A stretch of DNA of 64,000 nt from JAQWRV01 sp045564915 (GTDB taxonomy: Bacteria > Pseudomonadota > Alphaproteobacteria > Rhodospirillales > Rhodospirillaceae): contig JBJLGL010000009.1 in NCBI GenBank assembly GCA_045564915.1, positions 310,001 through 374,000 on the forward strand. The letters run 5' to 3'. Each line of letters opens with the position of its first letter. Position 1 is the first letter of the stretch. The notes beneath the pieces were generated by a model. It ran no database searches and was not told the DNA's origin. It saw only the letters and a program-made list of their open reading frames with translations. Below are positions 45,310 through 55,027 of this stretch, piece by piece. The position numbers and the translations under genes were made by a program.

Positions 45310-48003
45310 ATGCCGCTCTCTGGATATGACACACTGAATACCCGCCGAACCCTAAAAGTTGGCGACAAATCCTATGATTACTTTAGTATCCCCGCGGCCA
45401 TTGAGGGTGGATTACCCGATGTGTCGCGGCTTCCTTATTCTCTTAAGGTTCTGATGGAGAACCTGTTGCGGTATGAAGGCTCAGCATCGGTAACTACCGA
45501 GCATGTTAAGGCTTTGGCTGACTGGCTTATTAGCAAATCCTCTAAGGAAGAAATTGCGTATCGTCCGGCTCGAGTTCTGATGCAAGATTTTACAGGTGTA
45601 CCGGCTGTCGTAGATCTAGCTGCAATGCGCGAAGCTATGCAGGCTCTAGGTGGTGATGCCCAGCAGATCAATCCACTATCTCCCGTAGATTTGGTAATTG
45701 ATCACTCTGTCATGGTTGATGCTTACGCATCATCCGACGCAATGACGAAAAATATTGATCTAGAATTTAAAAGGAACCGCGAACGCTATGAGTTTCTGCG
45801 ATGGGGTCAGATGGGTTTCGATAACTTCCGTGTTGTTCCGCCGGGCACGGGTATTTGCCACCAGGTAAACGTCGAGTACCTTGCCCAGGTGATTTGGACT
45901 GGGGACGAAGACGGTAAGACTATCGCTTACCCGGATACCCTTGTGGGCACTGATAGCCATACAACGATGGTAAACGGTTTGGCTGTTTTAGGCTGGGGAG
46001 TTGGCGGAATAGAAGCTGAAGCTGCAATGCTCGGACAGCCGGTGTCCATGCTTATTCCAGAAGTCATTGGTTTCAAGGTTAATGGGCAACTTAAAGAAGG
46101 CACAACAGCGACGGACTTGGTGCTGACGGTGACGCAAATGCTCCGCGCTAGGGGTGTCGTAGGCAAATTTGTAGAATTCTATGGCCCTGGTCTATCAGCC
46201 TTGTCACTGACTGATCGCGCCACTATTGCCAACATGGCGCCTGAGTATGGCGCTACCTGTGGTTTTTTTCCTATCGACAGCGAGGTGTGCCGTTATCTGA
46301 AATTTACCGGCCGTAGTGCAGAACGAGTCGCCCTTGTGGAGGCTTATGCTAAAGCGCAGGGTATGTGGCGTGAAGATGATATGCCTGATCCCGTTTTTAC
46401 AGACTCGCTCGAGCTTGATCTGTCAACTGTTGAACCCTCGTTAGCTGGTCCAAAACGTCCGCAGGATCGCGTTTCTTTATCAAATGCTGCTCGCGCTTTC
46501 AGTGCAGAGCTTAAGGATAACTTTGACCGAGCCACTCCTGCGACTTCAACTATTGCAGGATTGGCAGGCGATAATGCCAAGGAGGAGTTGACCGATGGAG
46601 ATATCGTCATCGCTGCAATCACCTCCTGTACTAATACCTCGAACCCTTCTGTGTTGTTTGCTGCTGGTTTGGTGGCACGCAAGGCCCGTGAAAAAGGACT
46701 GACTCGCAAGCCGTGGGTAAAAACCTCTCTCGCGCCGGGCTCTCAAGTCGTGACCGACTATCTCGATAAGGCGGGATTGACAAAAGATCTGGAAAGTATT
46801 GGTTTTTACACAGTTGGTTATGGTTGCACCACCTGCATCGGTAACTCAGGGCCGCTCGACCCTAACATCTCAAACAGCATTAACGACGGCGACCTGGTGG
46901 CAGTTTCAGTCCTATCGGGCAACCGCAACTTCGAAGGTCGTATTAGCCAGGACATCAAAGCGAACTATCTGGCCAGCCCGCCGTTGGTGGTGGCTTACGC
47001 TATTGCGGGCTCCATGACAGTTGATATTACGAAAGATGCTATCGGCAATGATAGCGATGGAAATCCGGTCTTCCTGAAAGATATTTGGCCGACGCCGCAG
47101 GAAGTGGCTTCATGTGTTGATAAATTTCTAACACAGGATATGTTTGAATCGCGTTATTCCGACGTGTTTAATGGTCCGGAAGACTGGCAGGCTGTGAAGG
47201 CAGAGCCTAGCGAAACCTACAGCTGGGATGAGCGGTCTACTTACGTGCGCAACCCCCCTTATTTCGAGAATATGAGTGCAGCACCGACCAAAATTGCAGA
47301 TATTAAAGCTGCACGCCCATTGGCTATCCTAGGAGACTCTGTAACTACGGATCACATTTCTCCTGCTGGGTCCATACAGAAAGATAGCCCTGCAGGGGTT
47401 TACCTAAATGAACATGGCGTTGACCAGGCTGATTTTAACTCTTATGGCTCGCGACGGGGCAACCATGAAGTGATGATGCGCGGAACCTTTGCCAATATTC
47501 GTATTCGCAATGAAATAGTGCCCGGTGTAGAGGGTGGAATTACTAAGCATTATCCCGGCGCCATGGTGATGCCCATTTATGATGCTGCTATTAAATATCA
47601 GGAAGATGACGTGCCACTAGTCGTTATAGGCGGCAAAGAATACGGCACCGGGTCCTCTAGAGACTGGGCGGCTAAGGGAACCAACCTTCTGGGGGTTCGC
47701 GCAGTTATCACAGAAAGTTTTGAAAGGATTCATCGCTCTAACCTTATTGGCATGGGCGTGCTTCCTTTGCAGTTTTCCGGAGGCGTTGATCGCAAGACTC
47801 TTGGTCTAGATGGCACCGAGTTATTTGATATTGTAGGGCTTGATTCGCTCTCACCGCGCGGTCAGGTCGATGTCAAAGTATCCCGGGCAGATGGATCTTC
47901 GCAGTCCTTTAAGACGTTGTGCCGCATAGATACAGATGGTGAGTTGGAGTACTACAAGAACGGTGGCGTCCTGCATTATGTGCTACGCAATTTATCCGTG
48001 TAG
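45310..48003 (+). CDS. acnA: Aconitate hydratase AcnA
   Basis: The TCA-cycle enzyme that interconverts citrate and isocitrate with a 4Fe-4S cluster, 897 residues. Cluster cysteines are in AITSCTNTSNPSVLFAAG and in GYGCTTCIGNSGPL. The swivelling domain carries the YGTGSSRDWAAKG loop near residue 777. Length and sequence fit the AcnA/IRP1-like monomer. A strong ribosome site, AGAGGAAAAGAG, precedes the ATG. It begins a pair with the tandem hydrolase-fold gene 54 bases downstream. Confidence 0.97.
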   Translation: MPLSGYDTLNTRRTLKVGDKSYDYFSIPAAIEGGLPDVSRLPYSLKVLMENLLRYEGSASVTTEHVKALADWLISKSSKEEIAYRPARVLMQDFTGVPAVVDLAAMREAMQALGGDAQQINPLSPVDLVIDHSVMVDAYASSDAMTKNIDLEFKRNRERYEFLRWGQMGFDNFRVVPPGTGICHQVNVEYLAQVIWTGDEDGKTIAYPDTLVGTDSHTTMVNGLAVLGWGVGGIEAEAAMLGQPVSMLIPEVIGFKVNGQLKEGTTATDLVLTVTQMLRARGVVGKFVEFYGPGLSALSLTDRATIANMAPEYGATCGFFPIDSEVCRYLKFTGRSAERVALVEAYAKAQGMWREDDMPDPVFTDSLELDLSTVEPSLAGPKRPQDRVSLSNAARAFSAELKDNFDRATPATSTIAGLAGDNAKEELTDGDIVIAAITSCTNTSNPSVLFAAGLVARKAREKGLTRKPWVKTSLAPGSQVVTDYLDKAGLTKDLESIGFYTVGYGCTTCIGNSGPLDPNISNSINDGDLVAVSVLSGNRNFEGRISQDIKANYLASPPLVVAYAIAGSMTVDITKDAIGNDSDGNPVFLKDIWPTPQEVASCVDKFLTQDMFESRYSDVFNGPEDWQAVKAEPSETYSWDERSTYVRNPPYFENMSAAPTKIADIKAARPLAILGDSVTTDHISPAGSIQKDSPAGVYLNEHGVDQADFNSYGSRRGNHEVMMRGTFANIRIRNEIVPGVEGGITKHYPGAMVMPIYDAAIKYQEDDVPLVVIGGKEYGTGSSRDWAAKGTNLLGVRAVITESFERIHRSNLIGMGVLPLQFSGGVDRKTLGLDGTELFDIVGLDSLSPRGQVDVKVSRADGSSQSFKTLCRIDTDGELEYYKNGGVLHYVLRNLSV

Positions 48004-48057
48004 TTCATAAGAAGCTTAGAGGGTGGCTTATAGGCGGGCTATAAAAGGCAAGGGTCC

Positions 48058-49773
48058 ATGACTGGGCCAGCTATTCCAGGCATTACGCGTCATTATGTTA
48101 CCATCGGCCAGCGGCAACTGCACTACCGACGTGGCGGCCGCGGCCCTCCCTTGCTTGCTTTGCATCGAATTCCAAGGTCTTCGCAAGATCTTTTACCATT
48201 CATGCAAGCGGCTATGGATAGCTACACGGTATTTGCGCCTGACCTTGCGGGATACGGTAATTCATTTGCCCTAGACGTTAGGCCGGAGTCATTAGAACCT
48301 TTTTGCAAAGATCTCGAAGCATTTCTGAGCGCCCTCGGCTTGTGCCGTGTTTTGATCTATGGGGAGCAAGCGGGGGCCGCATTAGCCCTTACCTTTGCTG
48401 AAAGCAAGCCGGAACGTGTGGCGGCGCTTGCCACCTGGGATTTGGATTTGCCCGGCGCACTGGATTTGCAGTCCAGCGCCATTGCACAGCTACCGCCGTT
48501 CAAACCAAAATGGGACGGTAGTCACTTGGCCTGGCTGTGGGCAATGATGCGTGAACAAAGCGCGTTTCATCCGTGGCACACACGGTCGCTAAATACACGC
48601 GTCGACGCCGATATGCCGGATCCGCATGCACTGCAAAGTCGTGCTATTCAATTCCTTACCGCTGGCCATCACGGCCGCGGGTACGAAATTGGTTATGGCG
48701 CTGCGCGCAATTTCAATGCTAGAGAGATTCTTAAGTACCTTAGCGTCCCAGCTTTGATTATTGCGCGTCAGCGAAATGCAGGGCCGGACCCTTGGCGGGG
48801 CATTGATAGCACTTCGCGTGAAATTACCCAGTTGATTGCACCGGAACATGCTTCGGTAACAGCAAGCGTTTTATCGTTCTTAGCGCAACAGCAAATCAAT
48901 ACTGACGTTCCAGCACCCCCCACTGTGACGCCTATTCCCGGAACCTTATGGCATGACTTCGCAAGTGTTGATGGTGGCCAATTGCACTTTCACTGTAATG
49001 GCGATGCACAGACAGTTCCTTTGCTGGTTCAGCATGACGCTGCTAGTTCGATTAGTACTGTTGAACCTATTACACGATCCTTTCTCGGACGGCGCACTGT
49101 TTACGCGTTTGATATGCCCGGCTCTGGCGAATCAGACCAAATTATTCCTGTCGGCAATGTTGAAGTTAATACTTACGCTAATGTCCTTGATCAGGCCCTG
49201 ACATCGATTGGCCTTAATAGGGTCGACTTTTATGGCATGTGGGGTGGCGGGTTTGTAGGGCTCGAACTTGCGTTGGAAAAGCCCAAGATCGTTAGGCGCC
49301 TGGTGATGAGTAATGTGTTCCAGCATACGGGGCAGGAGCAGGCTGATATAATTGCTAGCTACACACCAGAAGTTTTACCTCTCTGGCATGGCGGCCATCT
49401 CTTACAGTGCTGGCATCAAATGCGAGACCAGGGAATTTATTATCCGTGGTTCAAGCAAACTCGCCAAGGCGTAATCTGGCGTGAACCATTTCTGGATACA
49501 GATATGGTTCACGAGCGAGTGTGCTCATTGCTAAAGGCTGGCAACATGTACCGTACGGCCTATCATGCTCACTTTGTTTACCCAACGTACGATAAGCTAA
49601 GCCGCATTAAAGTCCCGACACTGTTGGCCACTACGAAGTGGGACCCCAACAATACGCACACACTGACGGCAGCCCAATCATCTCCCAGGTGTGAATTCAT
49701 TTATCTGGATGAAGACTTTGCCAAGTGGGGAGAGAGCTTTCTTCCCTTTCTTGAGCGGATTACTGAAGCTTAG
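48058..49773 (+). CDS. Tandem alpha/beta-hydrolase-fold protein lacking both nucleophile serines
   Basis: 571 residues made of two alpha/beta-hydrolase folds, about 8-275 and 295-570. Domain 1 has the HG-type strand PLLALHRIPRSSQD and an elbow reading YGEQAGAALAL, in which Q104 replaces the nucleophile. Domain 2 has the elbow YGMWGGGFVGLE, with W395 in that place. Neither domain shows a histidine where the catalytic one is expected at its end. The helix after each elbow (ESKPERVAAL; EKPKIVRRLVMSN) is otherwise well kept, so the fold is maintained. This argues for a non-catalytic role such as ligand binding or scaffolding, unless other residues serve. The gene follows acnA by 54 bases on the same strand. 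Confidence 0.85.
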   Translation: MTGPAIPGITRHYVTIGQRQLHYRRGGRGPPLLALHRIPRSSQDLLPFMQAAMDSYTVFAPDLAGYGNSFALDVRPESLEPFCKDLEAFLSALGLCRVLIYGEQAGAALALTFAESKPERVAALATWDLDLPGALDLQSSAIAQLPPFKPKWDGSHLAWLWAMMREQSAFHPWHTRSLNTRVDADMPDPHALQSRAIQFLTAGHHGRGYEIGYGAARNFNAREILKYLSVPALIIARQRNAGPDPWRGIDSTSREITQLIAPEHASVTASVLSFLAQQQINTDVPAPPTVTPIPGTLWHDFASVDGGQLHFHCNGDAQTVPLLVQHDAASSISTVEPITRSFLGRRTVYAFDMPGSGESDQIIPVGNVEVNTYANVLDQALTSIGLNRVDFYGMWGGGFVGLELALEKPKIVRRLVMSNVFQHTGQEQADIIASYTPEVLPLWHGGHLLQCWHQMRDQGIYYPWFKQTRQGVIWREPFLDTDMVHERVCSLLKAGNMYRTAYHAHFVYPTYDKLSRIKVPTLLATTKWDPNNTHTLTAAQSSPRCEFIYLDEDFAKWGESFLPFLERITEA

Positions 49774-50197
49774 ATTACTTCTGTGAGTTGCGGACCCTGC
49801 TGGACCTCAAGCAATACACATAAAACTGTCCACAATACTCTACCACAGAATCCCGTTGAAAATGTGGATAAACCCTCTAACACACTATTTAGAAAACAAT
49901 ATTTTCTATGGCTTATGATCAAATCTTCATCTGAAATAGACACAATGGCTCTACCAGTGATGCACAGTGAATCAACTACCAGCCGTGGGAAGGCGCTGAT
50001 GCATTAGGGGATGCACAGACCTTTCCGGCAATGATCATCACATTCCTAAATTCCTTGTTAGAAAATATATTGAATTGTTGCTTGTCGAGCTAATTGACAT
50101 GAGTGCTAACTTAATTGGTCAGCACTCACCCCCATTTGTAATTTCTGACATAACGTTGCCGAAAAACTTTTTCTATAACACGCCTGTTTACTGTCCT
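49774..50197. other. Convergent gap with DnaA-box-like sites
   Basis: These 424 bases lie between two convergent genes, so promoters are not expected, yet the stretch is long and not protein-coding. It contains one exact DnaA box on the minus strand (TGTGGATAA, 49863-49871), a one-mismatch site TGATGCACA (49958-49966), and two-mismatch sites CAATACACA (49812-49820), CTGTCCACA (49826-49834) and GGATGCACA (50009-50017). An AT-rich part follows. At 50100-50128 there is a hairpin made of heat-shock-operator-like halves, listed separately. This is the best origin-like stretch in the window. Confidence 0.4.
50100..50128. repeat. Inverted repeat of CIRCE-like half-sites in swapped order
   Basis: GAGTGCTAA (50101-50109), nine bases, then TCAGCACTC (50119-50127). 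These are the two half-sites of the HrcA operator CIRCE with the usual 9-base spacing, but in reversed order, with one mismatch in the right half. As RNA the TGAGTGCT/AGCACTCA arms make an 8-bp stem. It lies about 70-98 bases past the htpG stop and could act as a terminator or be an operator remnant. Confidence 0.5.
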
Positions 50198-52084
50198 TTA
50201 AACAAGGCCTCGCTGCATAGCTTCAGATAATCGATTTGCAAAAGAGATGGGGTCGGGGACCTGCTCGCCCTCCACGATGCGGGCTTGATCTAACAGTAAT
50301 TGCGCTGTTTCACTAACCACTTCGTCATTTTGATCAACGAGTTTGCGAATTAATGGATGTTTCGGATTGATCTCGAAAATGCGAGGTACGCTCAAACCGT
50401 CTCCCTGTCCGTGTTGTTTCAGCATGCGCTCCAGATGAAGGCTCATTCCCCCATCCTCACCAACCAGGCAGACCGCGCTTTCACGCAACCGAGATGATGT
50501 GCGCACATCTTTTACAGAATCGCCGAGAGCTTCTTTAAAGCGCGCCACCAGTTTTTCAATGTTGGCATCATTTTCTGTATCAACACTATTATCTGATTTG
50601 GTGCCCTCGTTATTATCACCTTTGATTGCATCTAGGTCATCTGCGGACTGCGAGGCAGACCTGAAAGGGTGTTTGTCAAATACTCCCACCGAGGTTACCC
50701 AGAATTCATCGACAGGGTCAGTCAATAAAACTACTTCCACCTCTTTTGCAATGTAGCCCTCGAGCTGAGGTGAACGTTTCAGTGCTACCGCATCTTCGCC
50801 TGTAATGTAATAGATGGCATCCTGGCCTTCTTGCATGCCATCTACATATTCCTTCAGGCTGATCCAGTTATCTCTCTGTGATGTTTGGAACCTACATAAC
50901 TCGAGAATCTTGTCACGCCGATCAAAATCTTCATATAGGCCTTCTTTAAGTACTGAGCCAAAAGACGCCCAGAATGTTTCATAAGTCTCTGCGTCCTTGC
51001 AGCGTGTTTTCAGCTCTTTGAGTAGGCGGTTTACAAGTCCTTTCTGGATTTTTTTAAGCTGCGGGTTGTCTTGCAGCATCTCGCGGCTGACATTAAGGGG
51101 CAAGTCCGGTGAATCAACAATCCCACGTACAAATCTAAGGTATGGAGGCAGTAATCCCTCAAGATCATCTGCAATGAAGACGCGGTTGACGTATAGTTTT
51201 ACGTGACTCTTGCGACTTGGTTCGAATAGATCAAAGGGCCGAGCGGTTGGAATAAATAATAGGCTGGTGTATTCCGTTGATCCCTCAGCACGGAAATGCA
51301 AGGTATGCCATGGTTCATCATACCCGTGGGATACATGATGATAAAACTCTTTGTATTGTTCCTCAGACACCTCAGATTTTTGGCGGGTCCATAATGCAGA
51401 GGCTTCATTTAGATTTTCGTCATTACCACCTTCTTCGCTTTCCCCACTCTCACCACCTTCAAGAATAACAGGAATGGCAATATGATCCGAATACGTCTTG
51501 ACTACAGTCTTGAGACGCGGTGGATCAAGATATTCTCTGGAGTCCTTGCGCAGGTGCAATACGATTCTTGCACCTCTGGGTACTTCATTACTTTCTTTGA
51601 TGCGATAGCTACCTTTGCCATCAGATACCCAGTGCCAGCCCTGATCTTCGCCAGCTCTGCGACTAAACACTTCCACTTTCTTTGCTACCATAAAGGAGGA
51701 GTAGAACCCTACACCGAATTGACCTATCAGCGACACGTCTTTTGATGCATCGCCCGTTAGGCCGTTCATGAATTCAGCCGTGCCGGACTTAGCGATGGTG
51801 CCGAGATTTTCGACTAAGTCACCTTGGTTCATACCGAAGCCATTGTCGCTCACCGTCAGTGTGCCATTTTCTTTGTTAATTGAGATGCGGATGGCAAATC
51901 CAGCGTCATCACCCTCAATCAACGCTTTATCCGTCAGCGCCGCATAGCGTAAGCGATCGCATGAGTCAGAAGCGTTTGAAATCAGTTCACGAAGAAAGAT
52001 CTCTGAATTTGAGTATAAAGAGTGGACTACGATATCTAGCAATTTAGCCACTTCCGCCTGGAAGGAATGTTTCTCTTCACTCAC
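50198..52084 (-). CDS. htpG: Molecular chaperone HtpG (Hsp90)
   Basis: The bacterial Hsp90, 628 residues, a cytosolic ATP-dependent chaperone. The GHKL ATP site shows ELISNASDSCDRLRY, DNGFGMNQGDLVENLG and GQFGVGFYSSFMVA in the N-terminal domain. The middle domain contains GIVDSPDLPLNVSRE, and the C-terminal dimer domain ends at AMQRGLV. A heat-shock-type promoter is visible upstream (52158-52186). Confidence 0.97.
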   Translation of the reverse strand: MSEEKHSFQAEVAKLLDIVVHSLYSNSEIFLRELISNASDSCDRLRYAALTDKALIEGDDAGFAIRISINKENGTLTVSDNGFGMNQGDLVENLGTIAKSGTAEFMNGLTGDASKDVSLIGQFGVGFYSSFMVAKKVEVFSRRAGEDQGWHWVSDGKGSYRIKESNEVPRGARIVLHLRKDSREYLDPPRLKTVVKTYSDHIAIPVILEGGESGESEEGGNDENLNEASALWTRQKSEVSEEQYKEFYHHVSHGYDEPWHTLHFRAEGSTEYTSLLFIPTARPFDLFEPSRKSHVKLYVNRVFIADDLEGLLPPYLRFVRGIVDSPDLPLNVSREMLQDNPQLKKIQKGLVNRLLKELKTRCKDAETYETFWASFGSVLKEGLYEDFDRRDKILELCRFQTSQRDNWISLKEYVDGMQEGQDAIYYITGEDAVALKRSPQLEGYIAKEVEVVLLTDPVDEFWVTSVGVFDKHPFRSASQSADDLDAIKGDNNEGTKSDNSVDTENDANIEKLVARFKEALGDSVKDVRTSSRLRESAVCLVGEDGGMSLHLERMLKQHGQGDGLSVPRIFEINPKHPLIRKLVDQNDEVVSETAQLLLDQARIVEGEQVPDPISFANRLSEAMQRGLV

Positions 52085-52477
52085 TTTAATATCTCCCTAT
52101 GAATTGCCACTCGCAGCACCCTAGTGATCCAATGTTTTAGCTTCCTATCGCGGGCCCATATTGGGTCTAATTTGTCATCAAGCAAGAGGGATGAGGATTT
52201 ATCACAGAAAAAGTATCCTAGGCTGGAATGTGTTATCTCATTGCTGCCAGCGGCTGATCGCGCAAAGATGGGCGTCTTGGCAGTGTTACTGCGAGCATGT
52301 GCCCGTCTCTAGTTTTAGGTCGGAGATTTTATGAATATCCCTGTTCAAATCCGTTTTCACCCAGTCTATAAATCTGAGATTAGTACTTGAGTGCATATGG
52401 GGACAACCAAGCAAAGCCTGAATGAGGAAGTCTAGACAGATTTCCGACCAAAACTTTAATGTTTAAAGGGTCCCTGC
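52085..52477. other. Divergent htpG / helicase upstream region
   Basis: No gene was found in these 393 bases. The htpG heat-shock-type promoter (52158-52186, minus strand) is listed separately. The helicase gene must have its promoter in the right part, but I could not pick a convincing hexamer pair; only an AAAGGG ribosome site before its GTG start is clear. Confidence 0.5.
52158..52186 (-). promoter_or_regulatory. Candidate sigma-32 promoter of htpG
   Basis: On the minus strand CTTGCTT is followed 14 bases later by CCCAATAT. This resembles the heat-shock sigma-32 consensus (CTTGAAA, 11-16 bases, CCCCATNT), with seven of eight -10 bases matching. Transcription would start near 52150, about 66 bases before the htpG ATG. 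Confidence 0.6.
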
Positions 52478-55027
52478 GTGCCTATCACCTCTCAGCAATC
52501 CATTACTGCTATTTTGGGCCCTACCAATACTGGCAAGACCTTTCTTGCTATGGAACGTTTACTGGGGCACCCCACTGGTATGATCGGTTTTCCGTTAAGG
52601 CTTCTAGCCAGAGAAAACTACGAGCGTGCTCTAGCAATTAAAGGCGTTGAAAACGTAGCTCTAATTACCGGGGAGGAAAAGATCATCCCCCCCCGTGCGC
52701 GATATTTCATTTGCACAGTCGAAAGTATGCCAGTCGATCGGCCTGTTTCCTTTCTTGCCGTTGATGAAATCCAGCTTGCCGCAGATCAAGACCGTGGTCA
52801 CGTATTCACTGACCGGATGTTGCACGCGAGGGGCCAGACTGAGACTATTTTTCTCGGTGCAGAGACTATTCGGCCACTGCTGCGTCGGCTTGTTCCTGAT
52901 ATAACTTTTGAAACCCGGCCACGTTTTTCTAAGCTAAGCTATAGCGGGCAAAAAAAGCTGACCCGGCTACCGCGTCGTAGTGCCATAGTGGCTTTCTCAG
53001 CTTCTGAGGTCTATGGCATCGCAGATCTTATACGCCGCCAACGGGGTGGTGCTGCGGTTGTCATGGGTGCTCTGAGCCCGAGAACTCGCAATGCCCAAGT
53101 AGAGTTGTATCAGTCCGGAGAGGTAGATTACTTAGTTGCTACTGACGCTATAGGTATGGGGCTCAACATGGACGTTGATCATGTAGCTTTTGCATCACTA
53201 GCTAAATTTGACGGCCGGGCATCAAGAATCTTATCTGCTCCAGAGTTGGCGCAGATCGCGGGCCGTGCGGGGAGACACATGAATGACGGAACATTTGGCA
53301 CTACGGCTGATGCCTCTGAAATTGATCCAGAAGATTTAGCGCGGATTGAGTCTCATAATTTTGAACCCATCAAGAAGATTCAGTGGCGCAATACTGATTT
53401 ACGCTTCATGACAATTCAGAGTCTTCTGGATGGCTTAAGAAAGAGCCCACATAAACCTGGCTTGTTGCGGCCGCCTATTGCAGAAGACCAACTGATACTT
53501 GAAATGCTTGCTAAGGATGCTGCTGTTAGTGAACGTGCTAAGGGCCAGAAGCGCGTTCGCTTGCTGTGGGATGTGGCTCAGGTCCCTGATTTTAGAAAAC
53601 TTCGGACTGAGTTTCACAGTCGCCTTTTGGCTCAGGTTTATCTGCAACTAACAGAGGCAGGGGGGCGCATACCTGAAGCTTGGGTCGCGGCGCAGGTTAA
53701 GCTTATCGACAAACATAATGGCGATATTCATGCTATTATGGACCGTATCGCAGCCATCCGCATTTGGACCTATTTGGCCAATCGTAGCGGCTGGGTAGAA
53801 AATGCAATCGAGTGGCAGGCACAAACAAGGTCTATAGAAGACCGCTTATCAGATACGCTGCACCAGAAACTAACAGCTCAGTTCGTAGATCGGCGGACTA
53901 GCTACCTAGTGAAGAAGCTGAAAAGTGATGAGAAACTAACTGCACTTATCGACGATGATGGAGGTGTAAAGATCGATGGCCATTATATTGGGCAAGTAGA
54001 TGGGCTGACCTTTAAAGCGGCAATAACCGGCCGCAAGGCGGCAGACCGCGCAGTTGCTAATGCGGCCAACGCAGTCGTGGCACCTGAATTATCTTTTCGC
54101 GTGCAGCAGCAAGTAGCGGCCAGAGACGAAGTGTTTTCCCTTGATGAGCAAGGCCGCATCGTTTGGCAAGGTGCGCTGATTGCTAGATTGTCTGCGGGCA
54201 CGCATCCGCTCAAACCAAAGCTTGAAGTACAAGCCGATGAGCGTCTTGGCTCTAGGGAGCGAGAAGACCTTAAGAGACGACTTGAATTATGGCTCCAATC
54301 ACATATTGAAGGCGTTTTGCCCGCTTTTAAGACTATCGAATCGGCGGAGCTATCTGCTGCTGCGCGGGGTCTGATGTATAGTATGACTGAGACTTTAGGT
54401 ACTCTTGATCGTAAAGACGTTGAGGCCCAAATCAAGGCGCTAACGGAAGAGGATCGAGAGAGTTTAGCGCGAATCGGAGTTAGGTTTGGTCTAAATACAC
54501 TTTATATTCCCTCGACCCTAAAAAGATACCCTGTCCGATTGCGCGCAGTGTTGTGGACTATTTATGCAAATCCCGAAAAACCCTTTTTACTACCTCCGCC
54601 TGGAAGGGTGTCCTTTCAGACACAAGGTGGAGTCCCTGCTGACTTTTATTGGGCATGTGGTTATAGGCCAGCGAACGGCATGGCCTATCGAGTTGATATG
54701 ATTGAACGGTTTTCTAGCGAGGTACGCCGCCTTTTGCGCAAGAAAGTCGACGTTCTTCCTCCAGAGCAACTTTCCCCACTTGGGATCACGGCAGAAAAAG
54801 CAGTAGAATTACTCAAAGCTCTTGGATTTGTGGCTTCCCTTTCACAAGCTGGTTTATCGATCAGGTCAAGAAAAAAGAGTCAAAAGCACCGAAAAAAGTC
54901 TGTTGAGCAAGGCTCAGATAAATCTGTAAGAACTCAATCCTCGAAACCATATCTCTTGAAGTCCAGAGAAAAACCATTCGATCCTGATTCACCCTTCGCT
55001 AAGCTTAAGGACCTTGTGATCCCTTGA
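52478..55027 (+). CDS. SUV3-like superfamily II RNA helicase
   Basis: 849 residues. The N-terminal helicase core has Walker A GPTNTGKT (14-21) and the DEIQ box VDEIQLAAD (95-103), which separates SUV3-type helicases from DEAD-box ones. The second RecA domain shows YLVATDAIGMGLNMDVDHVAF and QIAGRAGRHM. Alphaproteobacteria carry such proteins as relatives of mitochondrial SUV3, which unwinds RNA for decay. The C-terminal third has a long helical region and a lysine-rich tail. The start is GTG 52478 after AAAGGG. It is coupled to the S4 protein by a 4-base overlap (TTGA). Confidence 0.9.
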   Translation: MPITSQQSITAILGPTNTGKTFLAMERLLGHPTGMIGFPLRLLARENYERALAIKGVENVALITGEEKIIPPRARYFICTVESMPVDRPVSFLAVDEIQLAADQDRGHVFTDRMLHARGQTETIFLGAETIRPLLRRLVPDITFETRPRFSKLSYSGQKKLTRLPRRSAIVAFSASEVYGIADLIRRQRGGAAVVMGALSPRTRNAQVELYQSGEVDYLVATDAIGMGLNMDVDHVAFASLAKFDGRASRILSAPELAQIAGRAGRHMNDGTFGTTADASEIDPEDLARIESHNFEPIKKIQWRNTDLRFMTIQSLLDGLRKSPHKPGLLRPPIAEDQLILEMLAKDAAVSERAKGQKRVRLLWDVAQVPDFRKLRTEFHSRLLAQVYLQLTEAGGRIPEAWVAAQVKLIDKHNGDIHAIMDRIAAIRIWTYLANRSGWVENAIEWQAQTRSIEDRLSDTLHQKLTAQFVDRRTSYLVKKLKSDEKLTALIDDDGGVKIDGHYIGQVDGLTFKAAITGRKAADRAVANAANAVVAPELSFRVQQQVAARDEVFSLDEQGRIVWQGALIARLSAGTHPLKPKLEVQADERLGSREREDLKRRLELWLQSHIEGVLPAFKTIESAELSAAARGLMYSMTETLGTLDRKDVEAQIKALTEEDRESLARIGVRFGLNTLYIPSTLKRYPVRLRAVLWTIYANPEKPFLLPPPGRVSFQTQGGVPADFYWACGYRPANGMAYRVDMIERFSSEVRRLLRKKVDVLPPEQLSPLGITAEKAVELLKALGFVASLSQAGLSIRSRKKSQKHRKKSVEQGSDKSVRTQSSKPYLLKSREKPFDPDSPFAKLKDLVIP

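Noticed and set aside
49783..50007. A 74-codon plus frame in the convergent gap
   Set aside because: The amino acids look random and it spans the DnaA-box cluster; no ribosome site.
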